Shown: piece after piece, positions 32,213-42,052 of the stretch
Position numbering within the stretch: the stretch's first letter is position 1
How the letters are laid out: each line of letters begins with the position of its first letter
From: Paenibacillus xylanexedens
GTDB lineage: Bacteria > Bacillota > Bacilli > Paenibacillales > Paenibacillaceae
Reading direction: 5' to 3'
NCBI RefSeq assembly: GCF_001908275.1
Contig: NZ_CP018620.1
Coordinates: forward strand, 434,001-498,000
Length of the DNA stretch: 64,000 nucleotides
The notes under the pieces: model-generated
Database searches by the model: none
What the model was told of the DNA's origin: nothing
Seen by the model: the letters and a program-made list of their open reading frames with translations, nothing else
Made by a program: the position numbers and the translations under genes

Positions 32213-34312
32213 CTATTGAACCTGCCACAATGCAGGGACATTGGATGGTTCCCACCCAGACAAGGATGTGTGGGATTGCAAACATTTATACGTCTTACCG
32301 CTATAGGTGACCAGCTGTCCTACAGTATAGGCTGTATTCGCCTGCCAGGCGGAAACGCCCGGATTCGTCGTTCCTGTTGTTGTTTTCACGGTCACCGCGT
32401 TGCTCGCAGCAGAACCATTCCCCGCCGCATCCTTTGCTTTCACCGTAAATGTATACGAGGTATCCGCTGCAAGCCCGCTGATCGTTGCTGTTGTTCCGGT
32501 CACGGATGTCGCCAGAGCCGTTCCGTTGTACACATCATAACCCGTTACACCCACGTTATCGGTGGATGCCGCCCAGCTCAGCGTTATGCTGGATGTTGTT
32601 TGCGCCGTTGATGCCAGGTTCGTCGGTGCAGTTGGCGCTTGCGTATCACCTCCCGGCTGAGTCGTAGTGCTCACGGTTACAACATTACTGGCTGCAGACA
32701 GATTGCCTGCGGCATCTTTTGCTTTGATCGTGAAAGTATAAGAAGTACCTGCGGTAAGTCCACTGACCGTGGCTGTTGTTCCTGTGACGGATGTTGCAAG
32801 ATTACTGCCATGATAGACGTTATAACCGGTAACCCCTACATTATCCGTTGAAGCATTCCAAGCCAGTGTAACCGAGTTTGCCGTCACACCTGTCGAACGG
32901 GCATTACCGGGTACGCTTGGCGCCGTCGTATCTGCTGGAGGCACTGTACCTCCGGTAGGCAGATCGGCTTTCAGTTTATTTTGGAGTGTTTTGTTCCGGT
33001 CACCGCTAAGTTCCCAGAACATCGCGCCGCCGAGTCCTTTGCTTTTGATATAAGCGGTTTTATATCCAATAGACTCCGCATCGTCATAGCTAATAAATCG
33101 CTTGTTGGTCGCATTATAGAGATATGGCACCTTGGCCGTGTCATTCCAGTAACGCGTGTACCCGTTTTTGTTAATGTAATTGGTCTCCAGATCATAGAAA
33201 TCAAAGGAGCCTGCTTCCCATGTTCCAACGGAAGAACCTCCCGTGCAGGTCTGATACTGACCATTACTCACCTGTGCGCATCCATCCCAGCCACGTCCAT
33301 AGAACGGAACACCAAGCACAAGTTTAGCGGCCGGTACGCCAGCATTCAAATGCCCTTGTGCTCCGGCAGCCACATTAAATGTATTGGCATCCGGCACCCC
33401 AGCAGCCGAAGCCGCAGGGTCATAGTTCAACGGCGCGTTATGCGCGCTGACTTTTTGCCAGGCCCCGTTAAAATCGTATGTCATAATATTAATCCAGTCG
33501 ACGATGGCAGCTATATTGGCAAGCTCAGTATTCGCAGCATAGGTCGTCGATGCACCGCTTGCAATCGTAAGCAGATACTTCTTGCCGTCCACAGCTCCGG
33601 CAGCATCCAGCTTCTCACGGATTTTGCTCAGAAGCAGCGTGTAATTCTGCTTATCCTCAGGACGTTTGCTGTTACCATCAAGTCCGCCTGATACCGGGTA
33701 CTCCCAGTCCAGATCTACCCCGTCAAAATTGTATTTCCTCAGGAAGTCGACGGCAGAGTTTGCAAATACTTCTCGCGTTGCAGCAGTCGCAGCTACATCA
33801 GAGAAGCGGTTGGACCATGTCCATCCTCCCACGGAGATGATTGTCTTCAGATTAGGATTGATCTGTTTCAGCTTGTTAAGCTGATTGATATTGCCTGCAA
33901 TAGGCTGATCCCACGTATCCCCTGCAAATGTCTTGCCGGTATCAATCCATGGATCGCCAAGCACAATCGTTCCATTTGGTACATTGATTGTCTGACTCTT
34001 CTCATTCTGACACGTCCAGGTCACCGGGTTAGGGCCCGAAGGGTCCGGATTTCCATGAATACCGTTCCAGCAAATATCGGCAAACGCATAGTTGATATGC
34101 GTGACTTTGGTTGGGTCGATGTCCGTTACATTATAGTTTCTCCCATACGCAGCCCAGGACGGGTAGTAACCAACAATTTTATAAGAATCTGCAGCTGCTG
34201 CCGTAGCAGGTTGGAGCACAAAAGAAGGAATAATGACGGATAAGAGCAGGGATAGACCCAGGAGAAACTTCGTGGTTTTCTTGACAGCAGTGTGTTTATT
34301 TAAATGTATCAT
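32213..34312 (-). CDS. Secreted GH18 chitinase: GH18 - FnIII - FnIII - CBM5/12
   Basis: Extracellular chitinase of 699 residues. Signal peptide about 1-41 ([20 protein letters not shown]...ATAAAA). The GH18 barrel (about 44-445) has SVGGWTWS and the catalytic [10 protein letters not shown] with general acid Glu204. Two fibronectin-III repeats follow (about 465-550 and 560-645), nearly identical to each other and to the FnIII of the next gene. A C-terminal chitin-binding module (about 656-699) has [20 protein letters not shown] and [11 protein letters not shown]. It hydrolyses chitin, probably processively. The ATG directly abuts the upstream chitinase stop, with GGAGG inside that gene's end: translational coupling. 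Confidence 0.95.
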   Translation of the reverse strand: MIHLNKHTAVKKTTKFLLGLSLLLSVIIPSFVLQPATAAAADSYKIVGYYPSWAAYGRNYNVTDIDPTKVTHINYAFADICWNGIHGNPDPSGPNPVTWTCQNEKSQTINVPNGTIVLGDPWIDTGKTFAGDTWDQPIAGNINQLNKLKQINPNLKTIISVGGWTWSNRFSDVAATAATREVFANSAVDFLRKYNFDGVDLDWEYPVSGGLDGNSKRPEDKQNYTLLLSKIREKLDAAGAVDGKKYLLTIASGASTTYAANTELANIAAIVDWINIMTYDFNGAWQKVSAHNAPLNYDPAASAAGVPDANTFNVAAGAQGHLNAGVPAAKLVLGVPFYGRGWDGCAQVSNGQYQTCTGGSSVGTWEAGSFDFYDLETNYINKNGYTRYWNDTAKVPYLYNATNKRFISYDDAESIGYKTAYIKSKGLGGAMFWELSGDRNKTLQNKLKADLPTGGTVPPADTTAPSVPGNARSTGVTANSVTLAWNASTDNVGVTGYNVYHGSNLATSVTGTTATVSGLTAGTSYTFTIKAKDAAGNLSAASNVVTVSTTTQPGGDTQAPTAPTNLASTAQTTSSITLSWAASTDNVGVTGYDVYNGTALATSVTGTTATISGLAADTSYTFTVKAKDAAGNGSAASNAVTVKTTTGTTNPGVSAWQANTAYTVGQLVTYSGKTYKCLQSHTSLSGWEPSNVPALWQVQ

Positions 34313-35884
34313 CTAATACACAACCTCCTTTGTCGTTTGCGTACTCAGCCCGTTCAGGAACGGACGATGTGCGCTCGAAAACTGGTTATTTGTATATGCA
34401 TCCCAGTTGATTGACCAGGTCATAATCCCTTTTATCCCCGCATAGCCCGCAGGCTGGAGCAAGGTATAGGAACCGCCGTATGGCACACCTTTGATCAGGT
34501 AATTCAATGCCTTCTGCAGATCGGCTGGCGTTGTATAACCGCCTCCGGCAGCCTGCTGGGAAGCCGGCACACCGATTGCAATCTGATCCGGTCGCAAGGG
34601 ACTAAAGAATGGGCCTGTGCTGCCGCCTACATGAAAGCCTTGAAGCAGCATCTCCGCCATAGCCACATGGAAATCAGCTGTTCCTTGGGCGTAAGAGCGC
34701 CCATCCAGCCCCACCATGGAGCCCGTGTTATAGTGCTGCACATGAAGCAGGGTCAGGTTATTTCGCAAGGCATGGATGACTGGAAGGTATGCTCCCCAAG
34801 GACCGCCGTAGCTCAAATATCCACCCTGTACATAGGCCGTCTCCGGCGCAGCCGTCAGGATGAAATTGGCGCCGAAGTGTGACTTAACCGCTTTCACACC
34901 TTGGATGAGGTTAACAATTTTCGGTGTAGTTGGACTACGGAAATCGGTATCCCCTGCATTCAGAGACAGCGAGCTTCCTTCCAGATCGATGTCTAGACCA
35001 TTGAAACCATACGTGGAAATGATTGATTTTAACGAATCTTCGAACTGCTGTCTCTTGATTGCGTCGGTAAGCTCAATGGTACCGTTGGCTCCCCCCATAG
35101 AGAGAAGTACTTTTTTTCCCTGGCTTTGAAGGTAGGCAATATCGGATTTGAATTCGGCTACCGTTGCATTGTATGGAGTAAAAGCAAGCGTTCCACTGCC
35201 ATGTGAAATCGGTTCGGCAAAGGAGACATTAATGACGTCATAGGCTGTTGATACGTTACGAAGTCTGATATTCGTTGAACCATTGTCGAAGTTATGCCAG
35301 TAGCCGATCAGCCATTTGCTGCCGGTTGGCCCAGGATTAGAAGATCCATAGGAAGTTGTCACACTGAGGGAGGTGCTCGCAGCGGATATATTGCCTGCGG
35401 CATCTTTGGCTTTTACCGTAAAAGCATAAGTCGTGCTGGCTGTCAGTCCCGTGACTACAGCCGTTGTAGTTGAAGCACTTCTCACAAGAACGCCGTTCCG
35501 GTACACCTCATACCCCGCTACGCCCACATTATCCGTGGATGCATTCCAGGAAAGACTCACGGAGGTGTCCGTGATGGAGGATGAAGTCAGGCCGGCTGGA
35601 AAAGAAGGTGGTGCCGTATCTGGCGTTGGCGTTTCCCCTCCCGAACCTTCCCCGACGTATTTCCACAACGCGGGCACAACAGAGGGCTCCCATCCGGTCA
35701 ACGCCGTGTGGGCCTGAATACACTCATAATCTTTATTTTGATATGTTACGAGGTCTCCTTTCTTGTATGCGGTGCCTGCCTGCCACTGGGCGGCGGCATC
35801 GGCTCTCGGTGCAAACCATGTAATAAGTAGAAGAAATGCCAAAGCAAATGTAATGACCGGGCGGAATCGAACAGCTTGATTCAA
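34313..35884 (-). CDS. Secreted GH18 chitinase: CBM5/12 - FnIII - GH18
   Basis: Extracellular chitinase of 523 residues with the domains in reverse order to its neighbour: signal peptide about 1-31 (FALAFLLLITWFAPRADA), chitin-binding module about 33-80 (GTAYKKGDLVTYQNKDYEC, GWEPSVVPALWKYVG), FnIII about 93-178, then a ChiD-type GH18 barrel with LLSMGGANGT and catalytic GLDIDLEGSSL. I choose a TTG start at 35884, because GGAGGG is seven nt upstream; the ATG eleven codons earlier lacks a site and would put charged residues before the signal peptide. First gene of the chitinase pair. Different GH18 subfamilies suggest complementary action on chitin. Confidence 0.9.
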   Translation of the reverse strand: MNQAVRFRPVITFALAFLLLITWFAPRADAAAQWQAGTAYKKGDLVTYQNKDYECIQAHTALTGWEPSVVPALWKYVGEGSGGETPTPDTAPPSFPAGLTSSSITDTSVSLSWNASTDNVGVAGYEVYRNGVLVRSASTTTAVVTGLTASTTYAFTVKAKDAAGNISAASTSLSVTTSYGSSNPGPTGSKWLIGYWHNFDNGSTNIRLRNVSTAYDVINVSFAEPISHGSGTLAFTPYNATVAEFKSDIAYLQSQGKKVLLSMGGANGTIELTDAIKRQQFEDSLKSIISTYGFNGLDIDLEGSSLSLNAGDTDFRSPTTPKIVNLIQGVKAVKSHFGANFILTAAPETAYVQGGYLSYGGPWGAYLPVIHALRNNLTLLHVQHYNTGSMVGLDGRSYAQGTADFHVAMAEMLLQGFHVGGSTGPFFSPLRPDQIAIGVPASQQAAGGGYTTPADLQKALNYLIKGVPYGGSYTLLQPAGYAGIKGIMTWSINWDAYTNNQFSSAHRPFLNGLSTQTTKEVVY

Positions 35885-36180
35885 GCAAAATCCCTCCTGT
35901 ACTAAGGATACGTTCACCTTGCAAACAAAACTTCAATTGTCCACCTGCATCTGATCTGTGATCGATTAGAGCCAGCTTCATTCAGCCATCTGATGTTGCG
36001 TGTCACTTCACTCCCTTCCCTTACCAAAATGGACCTTCCCTCTCGTGTTATTTTTTTGCAGGCACCATCCAAATTTTACAGGGAATTTACAGATCCTCAC
36101 CCTGTATTTAATCAGTAAAATGCAAAAGAGATAAGGGATAAAATAGTTCTATTGGGGGCGAAAAATGTAATATAGCGCAC
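35885..36180. promoter_or_regulatory. Upstream region of the chitinase operon
   Basis: With the adjoining terminator, this is the gap of about 380 bp between the chitinase pair and the pectinesterase gene. It must contain the minus-strand chitinase promoter. It is AT-rich near 36110-36180, but I cannot pick a convincing -35/-10 pair or a cre site. No gene is seen. Confidence 0.3.
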
Positions 36181-36225
36181 AAAAAAGGTTTTCTTTCAAC
36201 TCCTTAGGAGACTTGAAAGAAAACC
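36181..36225 (-). terminator. Terminator of the pectin-utilisation operon
   Basis: Perfect 14-bp stem AGGTTTTCTTTCAA / TTGAAAGAAAACCT. On the minus strand it is followed by TTTTTT, ending the pectinesterase transcript. Confidence 0.9.
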
Positions 36226-36268
36226 TGTGTTAGATATTGCGCAGAGAAGAGGGCGTATCTTACCGCCG

Positions 36269-37324
36269 CTACTCCCCTCTCCCTTCAAAAGGCTGCCATC
36301 CATCCACCCCGGACAGAATCAGAGGTACAGTGTACTCGGCCGCTTCCTGTTCGGTCAGTATTTTGGCCCAAGGCACACGATCAGCAGCACCTCCGGCACC
36401 AGGCCCGGCGCTGTTGTATTCCGCATACTGTACGGTCTGCTCTGCATCTGTCTTGTTCCAGTTGTGCCATCCCTCTCGCTTCACATGAGCGCCGATCCAG
36501 CAGTTCAGAAAACAGACTTTGGCATGATGACGCCACGGTCTGCCCAGATACACCGACTGCGGCGGAGCATTGCTGGTCAGATCACAGTCCAGAAATACAT
36601 AGCCGTAACGCACATCCTCCGGCGTAGAGGCTGCAGTAATCCAACCGTTCACTTGTCCATCCGCAGCCTCCGCTTCAGTCAGGCGATTCTTCGTAAAGAT
36701 CTCGCAGCCCTTAAACACCACGGTAGCTGAGCCAAAAATAAAATCGATATCACCTTCGATGTAACATTCCTCGAAATACTGCCGCAGTTTGCGCCGCTCG
36801 GCACCATCGCGTGGCCCGCCAAAATAACTGCGATCCATGGGCTGCTCAGGCAGCGGGCCGGTGAAGATCGTATCCTGGTGACCGATCAAACGACAGCGGC
36901 GAAATGCCGCCCGGTCTCCATCCACATAAACGGCCAGCGCCTGACCAACCTGCTTGCCCGGCCCGGCAGCATTTACGAAGGAAATTCCCTCTGCCGTGAA
37001 ATCATCGGCACCAATGAAAGCCGTATAGGAATGAAACGTATGATATGGCGAACCATCCGGGAACTTCTTGAGTGCATAATCATCATACGTAATGATCGTC
37101 TGCTCCGCCCCCTCACCAATCAGGTGGATGCCCGGCTTCTCCATATGCAGCTTCTCATGATAGACACCAGCCTTCACTCGAATTGGAACAGTTCCGATGC
37201 CATTCTCCGGCAGCGCATCAACTGCAGCCTGAATCGTCACATAATCCCCAGTCCCGTCTGAAGCAACAGTCAGACAGGGAGCCGATGATTCCAATGCTGT
37301 ATCAGGCAATCTCTGCTGCGTCAT
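36269..37324 (-). CDS. Pectinesterase (carbohydrate esterase family 8)
   Basis: De-esterifies methylated homogalacturonan. The 351-residue protein forms a pectin-type parallel beta-helix with active-site motifs GQALAVYVDGDRAAF (Gln), LIGHQDTIF (Asp), GDIDFIFGSATVVF (Asp) and YLGRPWR (Arg). There is no signal peptide, so it probably acts in the cytoplasm on imported oligosaccharides. The start ATGA overlaps the stop of the GH105 gene by four bases. Last gene of the pectin operon, with a terminator 44 nt beyond. Absence of a secretion signal fits import by the ABC transporter upstream. Confidence 0.92.
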   Translation of the reverse strand: MTQQRLPDTALESSAPCLTVASDGTGDYVTIQAAVDALPENGIGTVPIRVKAGVYHEKLHMEKPGIHLIGEGAEQTIITYDDYALKKFPDGSPYHTFHSYTAFIGADDFTAEGISFVNAAGPGKQVGQALAVYVDGDRAAFRRCRLIGHQDTIFTGPLPEQPMDRSYFGGPRDGAERRKLRQYFEECYIEGDIDFIFGSATVVFKGCEIFTKNRLTEAEAADGQVNGWITAASTPEDVRYGYVFLDCDLTSNAPPQSVYLGRPWRHHAKVCFLNCWIGAHVKREGWHNWNKTDAEQTVQYAEYNSAGPGAGGAADRVPWAKILTEQEAAEYTVPLILSGVDGWQPFEGRGE

Positions 37325-38433
37325 GGCAATCGCTCCATTTCCAGCGCTGCTAGCAGAAGCGGAGCCACCCCCATAAAGGAATCGCTTACAACTGCTTCGC
37401 TTACATAGTAGTTGTACGAGCCATCCCGATCCAGGCTTAGTCCTGCACCATGACAGATCCCGTTTAACCGAACGCCGTCAGCCGTCTCCTCCACCAATCT
37501 GGAGGAGAGCCCCTGCCATCCTTTCTCCGCCGCAGCTCTGAAATGCGGCTCCAGATACCTTAGTCGCACACCCTTCGCAAGTGCATATACAAACATGCTT
37601 GACCCGGATGCTTCCAGATAGTTGCCTTTGCGGAAGCCCTGATCCAGCACCTGAAACCATAACCCACTCTCCTGCTCCTGCACGCGCACCAAAGCATGAC
37701 ACATCCGTTCAAAGATACCGATGATGGTTCCGCGCTTTGGATGATTCACGGGGAAATGCTCCACACTGTCCACAATCGCCATGGCATACCAGCCCATCGC
37801 CCGGCTCCAGAAGTGTGGCGAGCACCCTGTCGATGAATCTGCCCAGACCTGTTCCTTCGATTCATCCCAGCCATGATAGAGCAGTCCGGTCCGCGGATCA
37901 CGGGTCTGGCGTTCGATCAGCAGAATCTGATGTGCCACTTCATCCCATAACTCGGGATGATGAAATGTCTTTGCATACTCGGACAAAAAGGGAGAGGACA
38001 TATACAGGCCGTCCAGCCACATCTGGAATGGATAAATTTTTTTGTGCCAGAAGCCGCCCTCCGACGTGCGGGGTTGCCCTGCAAGTTGTGCTGCCAGGAG
38101 ATGAGCCGCTTCTGAGTAACGCTGATCTTCAGCACCATCCAGTAATGCAAACAGGTTTTTCCCCTGATTAATCTGATCCAGATTATATTCTTCCAAAGTA
38201 TAGGTGCCAATAGAGCCGTCGGGCTGGATATACAGGTCCATATGTTTTTTCATAAAATCAGCATACTCTTGCTTGCCATAATACTGCCCGGTTCGTGCCA
38301 TCGCCATCAAGGTCATGCCTTCCACGTATGCCCATCGTCCCGAAGGGAACGCATGATAACCGTCCCCGTCACATTGCTGGATGATTGTTGCTGCAATTCG
38401 CTCAGACCAGGATAACTGTGTCTGTACCTGCAT
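37321..38433 (-). CDS. Unsaturated rhamnogalacturonyl/glucuronyl hydrolase (GH88/GH105, YteR-like)
   Basis: Intracellular hydrolase of 370 residues with an (alpha/alpha)6 barrel, removing the 4,5-unsaturated sugar left by pectin lyases. Supporting segments are FPSGRWAYVEGMTLMAMART, MWLDGLYMSSPFLSEYAK with the family Asp, LLYHGWDESKEQVWAD and SRAMGWYAMAIVDSVEHFP. No signal peptide. I start at MQVQTQ (ATG 38433), preceded by GGAGG with eight-nt spacing, ten codons inside the longest frame. It lies 26 nt after the lacI-type gene and is coupled to the pectinesterase. Confidence 0.9.
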   Translation of the reverse strand: MQVQTQLSWSERIAATIIQQCDGDGYHAFPSGRWAYVEGMTLMAMARTGQYYGKQEYADFMKKHMDLYIQPDGSIGTYTLEEYNLDQINQGKNLFALLDGAEDQRYSEAAHLLAAQLAGQPRTSEGGFWHKKIYPFQMWLDGLYMSSPFLSEYAKTFHHPELWDEVAHQILLIERQTRDPRTGLLYHGWDESKEQVWADSSTGCSPHFWSRAMGWYAMAIVDSVEHFPVNHPKRGTIIGIFERMCHALVRVQEQESGLWFQVLDQGFRKGNYLEASGSSMFVYALAKGVRLRYLEPHFRAAAEKGWQGLSSRLVEETADGVRLNGICHGAGLSLDRDGSYNYYVSEAVVSDSFMGVAPLLLAALEMERLP

Positions 38434-38459
38434 AAGCAATTCCTCCTTGAATGTTGTAC

Positions 38460-39443
38460 TCACCTAATACATGTATGACTAACTGCTGTTGAATTGCGAA
38501 GGTTCAGCTTAGGCTGAATGACTACCGGAACATCGACCTGTTCATCACGGATTAACGATACAATCAGCTCTGCTGCCTGCACGGCCAGTTCATCCAGAGG
38601 CGGGCCAATTGTAGTCAAGGCCACTTCCGCATATTGCATATCCGGCAGATCATCATACCCGATTAACGAGATATCGCGTGGAACACTGTAACCTGCCTCA
38701 AGTAAAGCTCGTAGTGCACCTCGGGTGACCAGGTTGTTCAGTCCAATAAAAGCTGTCGGCGAATCCGCCCCAAACGCATGATTACGTATGGCAAAATACC
38801 CGTCTTCCCAGGAGGAATGCGCTGGCAGCACATGGTCTTCGTTAAAATCCAGACCCGTACGCTGCAACGCTTCCCGGTATCCCTCCAGTTTAATATTCTG
38901 GGAGTTGCCGATGAATCCGATTCGGCTGTGGCCCAGCGATTTCAGATGCTCCACTGCTTTGAACAGTCCTTCTTTGCGATCAATCTTGATGTAAGGAGAG
39001 TTCGGCGCTTCATCTGTACCCAACACAAAACATGGCATGTTGAGTGTTGCGAACTTTTTCCAGAACATCTCCCGATTGTCCAGTGCATAGTCCCACAGAA
39101 TACATCCGTCCACGCGCAGCTGGCTGAAGACATCCACACCATCATCCGCCACAACCAGGATCATCTGATATCCCCGCTTCTTCAGCTCGGTATGCAGACG
39201 GCCGGAGATGTTCGAGAATAACGGATTGCTCAGCTCATCCAGCACAAAACCGATGATGTTGCTTCTACCGGTGGAGAGCTGCCGGGCCAGCATGTTTTTC
39301 CGATATTGATGTTTCTCCGCGACCGCAAGCACCTTCTGCTTTGTTGCCGGTTTGATTCGGGGATCATCATTCAGCGCCTTTGATACCGTGCTATAGCTCA
39401 CCCCCGCCAGTTTGGCAATGTCTTTAATGGTTATCAAAATCAA
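38460..39443 (-). CDS. LacI-family transcriptional regulator of the pectin operon
   Basis: Sugar-responsive repressor of 327 residues. The HTH is TIKDIAKLAGVSYSTVSKALNDDPRIKPATKQKVLAVAEKHQY, with the hinge helix NMLARQLSTGRSNIIG. The periplasmic-binding-protein-like domain (about 60-320) has LGHSRIGFIGNS and ISLIGYDDLPDMQY. The start is a TTG with AGAGG six nt upstream. It lies in the operon between the solute-binding protein and GH105. Likely operators are the AATTACAACGTTGTAATT-type palindromes upstream of the first permease gene, so it would autoregulate. Inducer unknown, presumably a pectin oligomer. Confidence 0.92.
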   Translation of the reverse strand: MILITIKDIAKLAGVSYSTVSKALNDDPRIKPATKQKVLAVAEKHQYRKNMLARQLSTGRSNIIGFVLDELSNPLFSNISGRLHTELKKRGYQMILVVADDGVDVFSQLRVDGCILWDYALDNREMFWKKFATLNMPCFVLGTDEAPNSPYIKIDRKEGLFKAVEHLKSLGHSRIGFIGNSQNIKLEGYREALQRTGLDFNEDHVLPAHSSWEDGYFAIRNHAFGADSPTAFIGLNNLVTRGALRALLEAGYSVPRDISLIGYDDLPDMQYAEVALTTIGPPLDELAVQAAELIVSLIRDEQVDVPVVIQPKLNLRNSTAVSHTCIR

Positions 39444-39477
39444 TCAACACCTCTCATACGCCTAAAACCCTAATTTC

Positions 39478-41073
39478 CTATTTCTGTGCAGATTTATAAC
39501 GATCATATTGTGCCTGTCTGCCCGCAATAACCTGCTCTATATTCATCTTCTTCAACGTCTCAATATAACTGTCAAACTGGTCCAGACTGGCGTCCCCGCT
39601 AATAAACTTAAAGTTCATCTCTTCCACATATGTGGTGATGTCAGGCATCGCCATGCTTTCCACACTCGCTTCATCCGGCAGGGCATAGACAAACGGGAAA
39701 GGTTCGCGCACATACGGCTCCAGTTCCTTATCCATCTTCGCATGCCAAGGGGCTACGACGGAATCAGCAGAATCGGTGGATTGGATGTTCGGCAGATTCA
39801 CCGGACCAATGCCAAGCTTCTGGATGTATTCATTGTCCTTGCCTTTGTCCGTGAATGTCTTCACGCCATTCTCTTCCGTATACGTGTCATCCTTGATGCC
39901 CCACGTATAATACGTCTGTGCTTCCTCACTTACGGCATAGTCCAGGAAACGGAAAGCAAGTTCGGGATTTTTACTATCACGTGTAATGCCAAAGATGCCA
40001 CTCACTGGTGTACGTCCTACGTAGAACTGATCCCCATGCGGTCCTTTCAGTGGTAAAATGCCTTTGATGATTGGCTCTTCCGGATTGTAATCCTTGAACA
40101 ACGGACTGTAGACCATCGACATATACCAGCTAAAATTAAACGTTGCTCCCGTCACATCCTGAGAGATGCGCGACGTGACCTGATCACTCGTGGTACTCGC
40201 ATAATCCACCCCAAGCAGACCTTCCTTGTACAGTCCGTTCAGATAGGTCAAGTACTCCTTATAGGTAGGCTCATAATAGCTGAAATGTACTTTGCCCTGA
40301 TCGTCTGCATAAAACTGGTTGGACAGATCAAGTCCAAATGCCGGGCCAAAGGCCATTGACACAAATTTTGCTTCCATGGACAGCGGAATCTCATCGGCTT
40401 TTCCGTTGCCGTTCGGGTCATCTGTCTTGAATTTGCGCAGCATCGCCGTGAATTCATCCAGCGTGGTCGGCTCGCTTAATCCCAGCTTATCAAGCCAGCG
40501 CACATTGACCATAAATACCGGCATGTAGTTGCGGGTTAACGTCTGCTGCGGGATATAATACATTTTACCATCTGGCGTTGTTAAACTGGCTTTGACCGAA
40601 GGCGACTTTTCATATATTTTTTTGAGATTCACGCCGTACTTCTCTACCAGTTCATTAATCGGAATGAATAGACCGCTGTTAATGTACTTCATCAGCTGAT
40701 CCTGATCCGGCAGATACACGATATCGGGCAAGCCGGTACCGGCAGCCAGTCTCGGATTTACGGCATCCGCATAGTTCTGCGGCGGAATCAGATCCCAATC
40801 CACCGTCACACCAGCGTTGCTCTCAATTTTCTTCACGATGGCTGCGGTGGACAAGTCCACATTGGTCGTCCAAGCGTTGGTGCCGAGAATAGACAGCTTG
40901 GCATCCGGTTGATCCGTCACCGGCCCTGCTCCGGTATAATTGAAGGCTGGCTCCGAACTGGACGGGGTGCTCCCCGCATCGGTTCCCGCCCCTGTTCCGC
41001 CGCTACATCCCGCCAGGCTGATTGCCAGTATCGCTGCGATTACACTTTTTCTTCCTGCCCCTTTAAATCTCAT
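39478..41073 (-). CDS. ABC transporter solute-binding lipoprotein (LplA/YtcQ-like)
   Basis: Extracellular sugar-binding lipoprotein of 531 residues. The signal peptide ends in lipobox SLAGC (Cys about 23), followed by a Gly/Thr/Ser linker. The family 1 solute-binding fold spans the remainder, with DLIPPQNYADAVNPRLAAGTGLPDI, an acidic DPNGNGKADEIPLS loop that looks like a calcium-binding site, and a C-terminal SLDQFDSYIETLKKMNIEQVI. Length matches the large YtcQ/LplA group that feeds rhamnogalacturonan oligomers. It follows the two permease genes; no ATPase is encoded here, as is usual for systems sharing MsmX. Confidence 0.92.
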   Translation of the reverse strand: MRFKGAGRKSVIAAILAISLAGCSGGTGAGTDAGSTPSSSEPAFNYTGAGPVTDQPDAKLSILGTNAWTTNVDLSTAAIVKKIESNAGVTVDWDLIPPQNYADAVNPRLAAGTGLPDIVYLPDQDQLMKYINSGLFIPINELVEKYGVNLKKIYEKSPSVKASLTTPDGKMYYIPQQTLTRNYMPVFMVNVRWLDKLGLSEPTTLDEFTAMLRKFKTDDPNGNGKADEIPLSMEAKFVSMAFGPAFGLDLSNQFYADDQGKVHFSYYEPTYKEYLTYLNGLYKEGLLGVDYASTTSDQVTSRISQDVTGATFNFSWYMSMVYSPLFKDYNPEEPIIKGILPLKGPHGDQFYVGRTPVSGIFGITRDSKNPELAFRFLDYAVSEEAQTYYTWGIKDDTYTEENGVKTFTDKGKDNEYIQKLGIGPVNLPNIQSTDSADSVVAPWHAKMDKELEPYVREPFPFVYALPDEASVESMAMPDITTYVEEMNFKFISGDASLDQFDSYIETLKKMNIEQVIAGRQAQYDRYKSAQK

Positions 41074-41141
41074 CCATCATTCCTCCTTGGTATGAACCAT
41101 TTTGAACTCCCTTGAATGACATGACACTTAAGTAAGTAAAG

Positions 41142-42023
41142 CTATCCTTTCACGGCTCCGAGGGTAATTCCCTTAACGAAGTATCGTTGGATAAACGGGT
41201 AGATCGTAACAATAGGCAGAATGCTGACCACAATGGATACATAACGAACCTGAAGGGAGGAGACCGCCAGCGCACCAGATGTCATCGTACCACCCATCTT
41301 CTGCATCACTTCCGGCGAAGCCATGATCAGCACTCTTCGCAGGAACATCTGTAAGGGCTGCATATCCTGTTTGCCCAGATATAATAGGGCCGTGAAAAAG
41401 TTGTTCCAGTGGAATACCGCATAGTACAGCGTGAGCACAGCCAGTGTTGGCTTAATGATCGGAACCGCCAGACGATACAGCATCGTCATCTCGTTGGCCC
41501 CGTCGATACTGGCACTTTCGAAAATTTCATTCGGAATGCCTTCGAAGGCCGAGCGGCAGATCATGACGTTAAACGTAATCACCAGCACAGGCAGCACCAT
41601 AACCCAGCGAGTGTTGTACAGCCCAAGCGAGGTAATCAGCATGTAGACCGGAATGAGTCCACCTGAGAAATACATGGTGAAGGCGATGAAGAAATTCAGC
41701 TTGCGACGTAAGAAAAACTGCTGTCTGGATAATGGAAACGCCGCAAGACATGTTGCCACGATGTTCAACAGTGTGCCTACCACGGTGTACCAGAGGGTGT
41801 TGTAGAACGAAACCCACAACTCCTTGTATTGCAGTACCATTTGGTAACCTGACAGGGTAAATCCAACGGGCCACAATACAACTTTTTGTTTGTCGATGGC
41901 ATCCACCGAGCTGAATGAAATACTAATGACGTACAGAAAGGGATACAACGTGACAACAACCGCCAGTATGGTCAGCAGGTAGACACATCCGTAGAACAAA
42001 CGGTCACTTCTCGATTTTTGCAT
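41142..42023 (-). CDS. Carbohydrate ABC transporter permease (YtcP/LplC-like)
   Basis: Inner permease subunit of 293 residues with six membrane helices. The coupling (EAA) loop that contacts the ATPase is seen around EIFESASIDGANEMTMLYRLAVPIIKPTLAV. The N-terminus carries VTLYPFLYVISISFSS, typical of the LplC/YtcP group. AAAGGAG precedes the ATG. It lies between the other permease and the solute-binding protein of the pectin operon. Confidence 0.92.
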   Translation of the reverse strand: MQKSRSDRLFYGCVYLLTILAVVVTLYPFLYVISISFSSVDAIDKQKVVLWPVGFTLSGYQMVLQYKELWVSFYNTLWYTVVGTLLNIVATCLAAFPLSRQQFFLRRKLNFFIAFTMYFSGGLIPVYMLITSLGLYNTRWVMVLPVLVITFNVMICRSAFEGIPNEIFESASIDGANEMTMLYRLAVPIIKPTLAVLTLYYAVFHWNNFFTALLYLGKQDMQPLQMFLRRVLIMASPEVMQKMGGTMTSGALAVSSLQVRYVSIVVSILPIVTIYPFIQRYFVKGITLGAVKG

Positions 42024-42052
42024 ACAGGTCTCCTTTGGTCCGGGTTATAGTC

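Noticed and set aside
32981..33691. 236-codon open frame antisense to the first chitinase
   Set aside because: Overlaps the well-supported GH18 gene, has no domain or start signal; an effect of codon composition.
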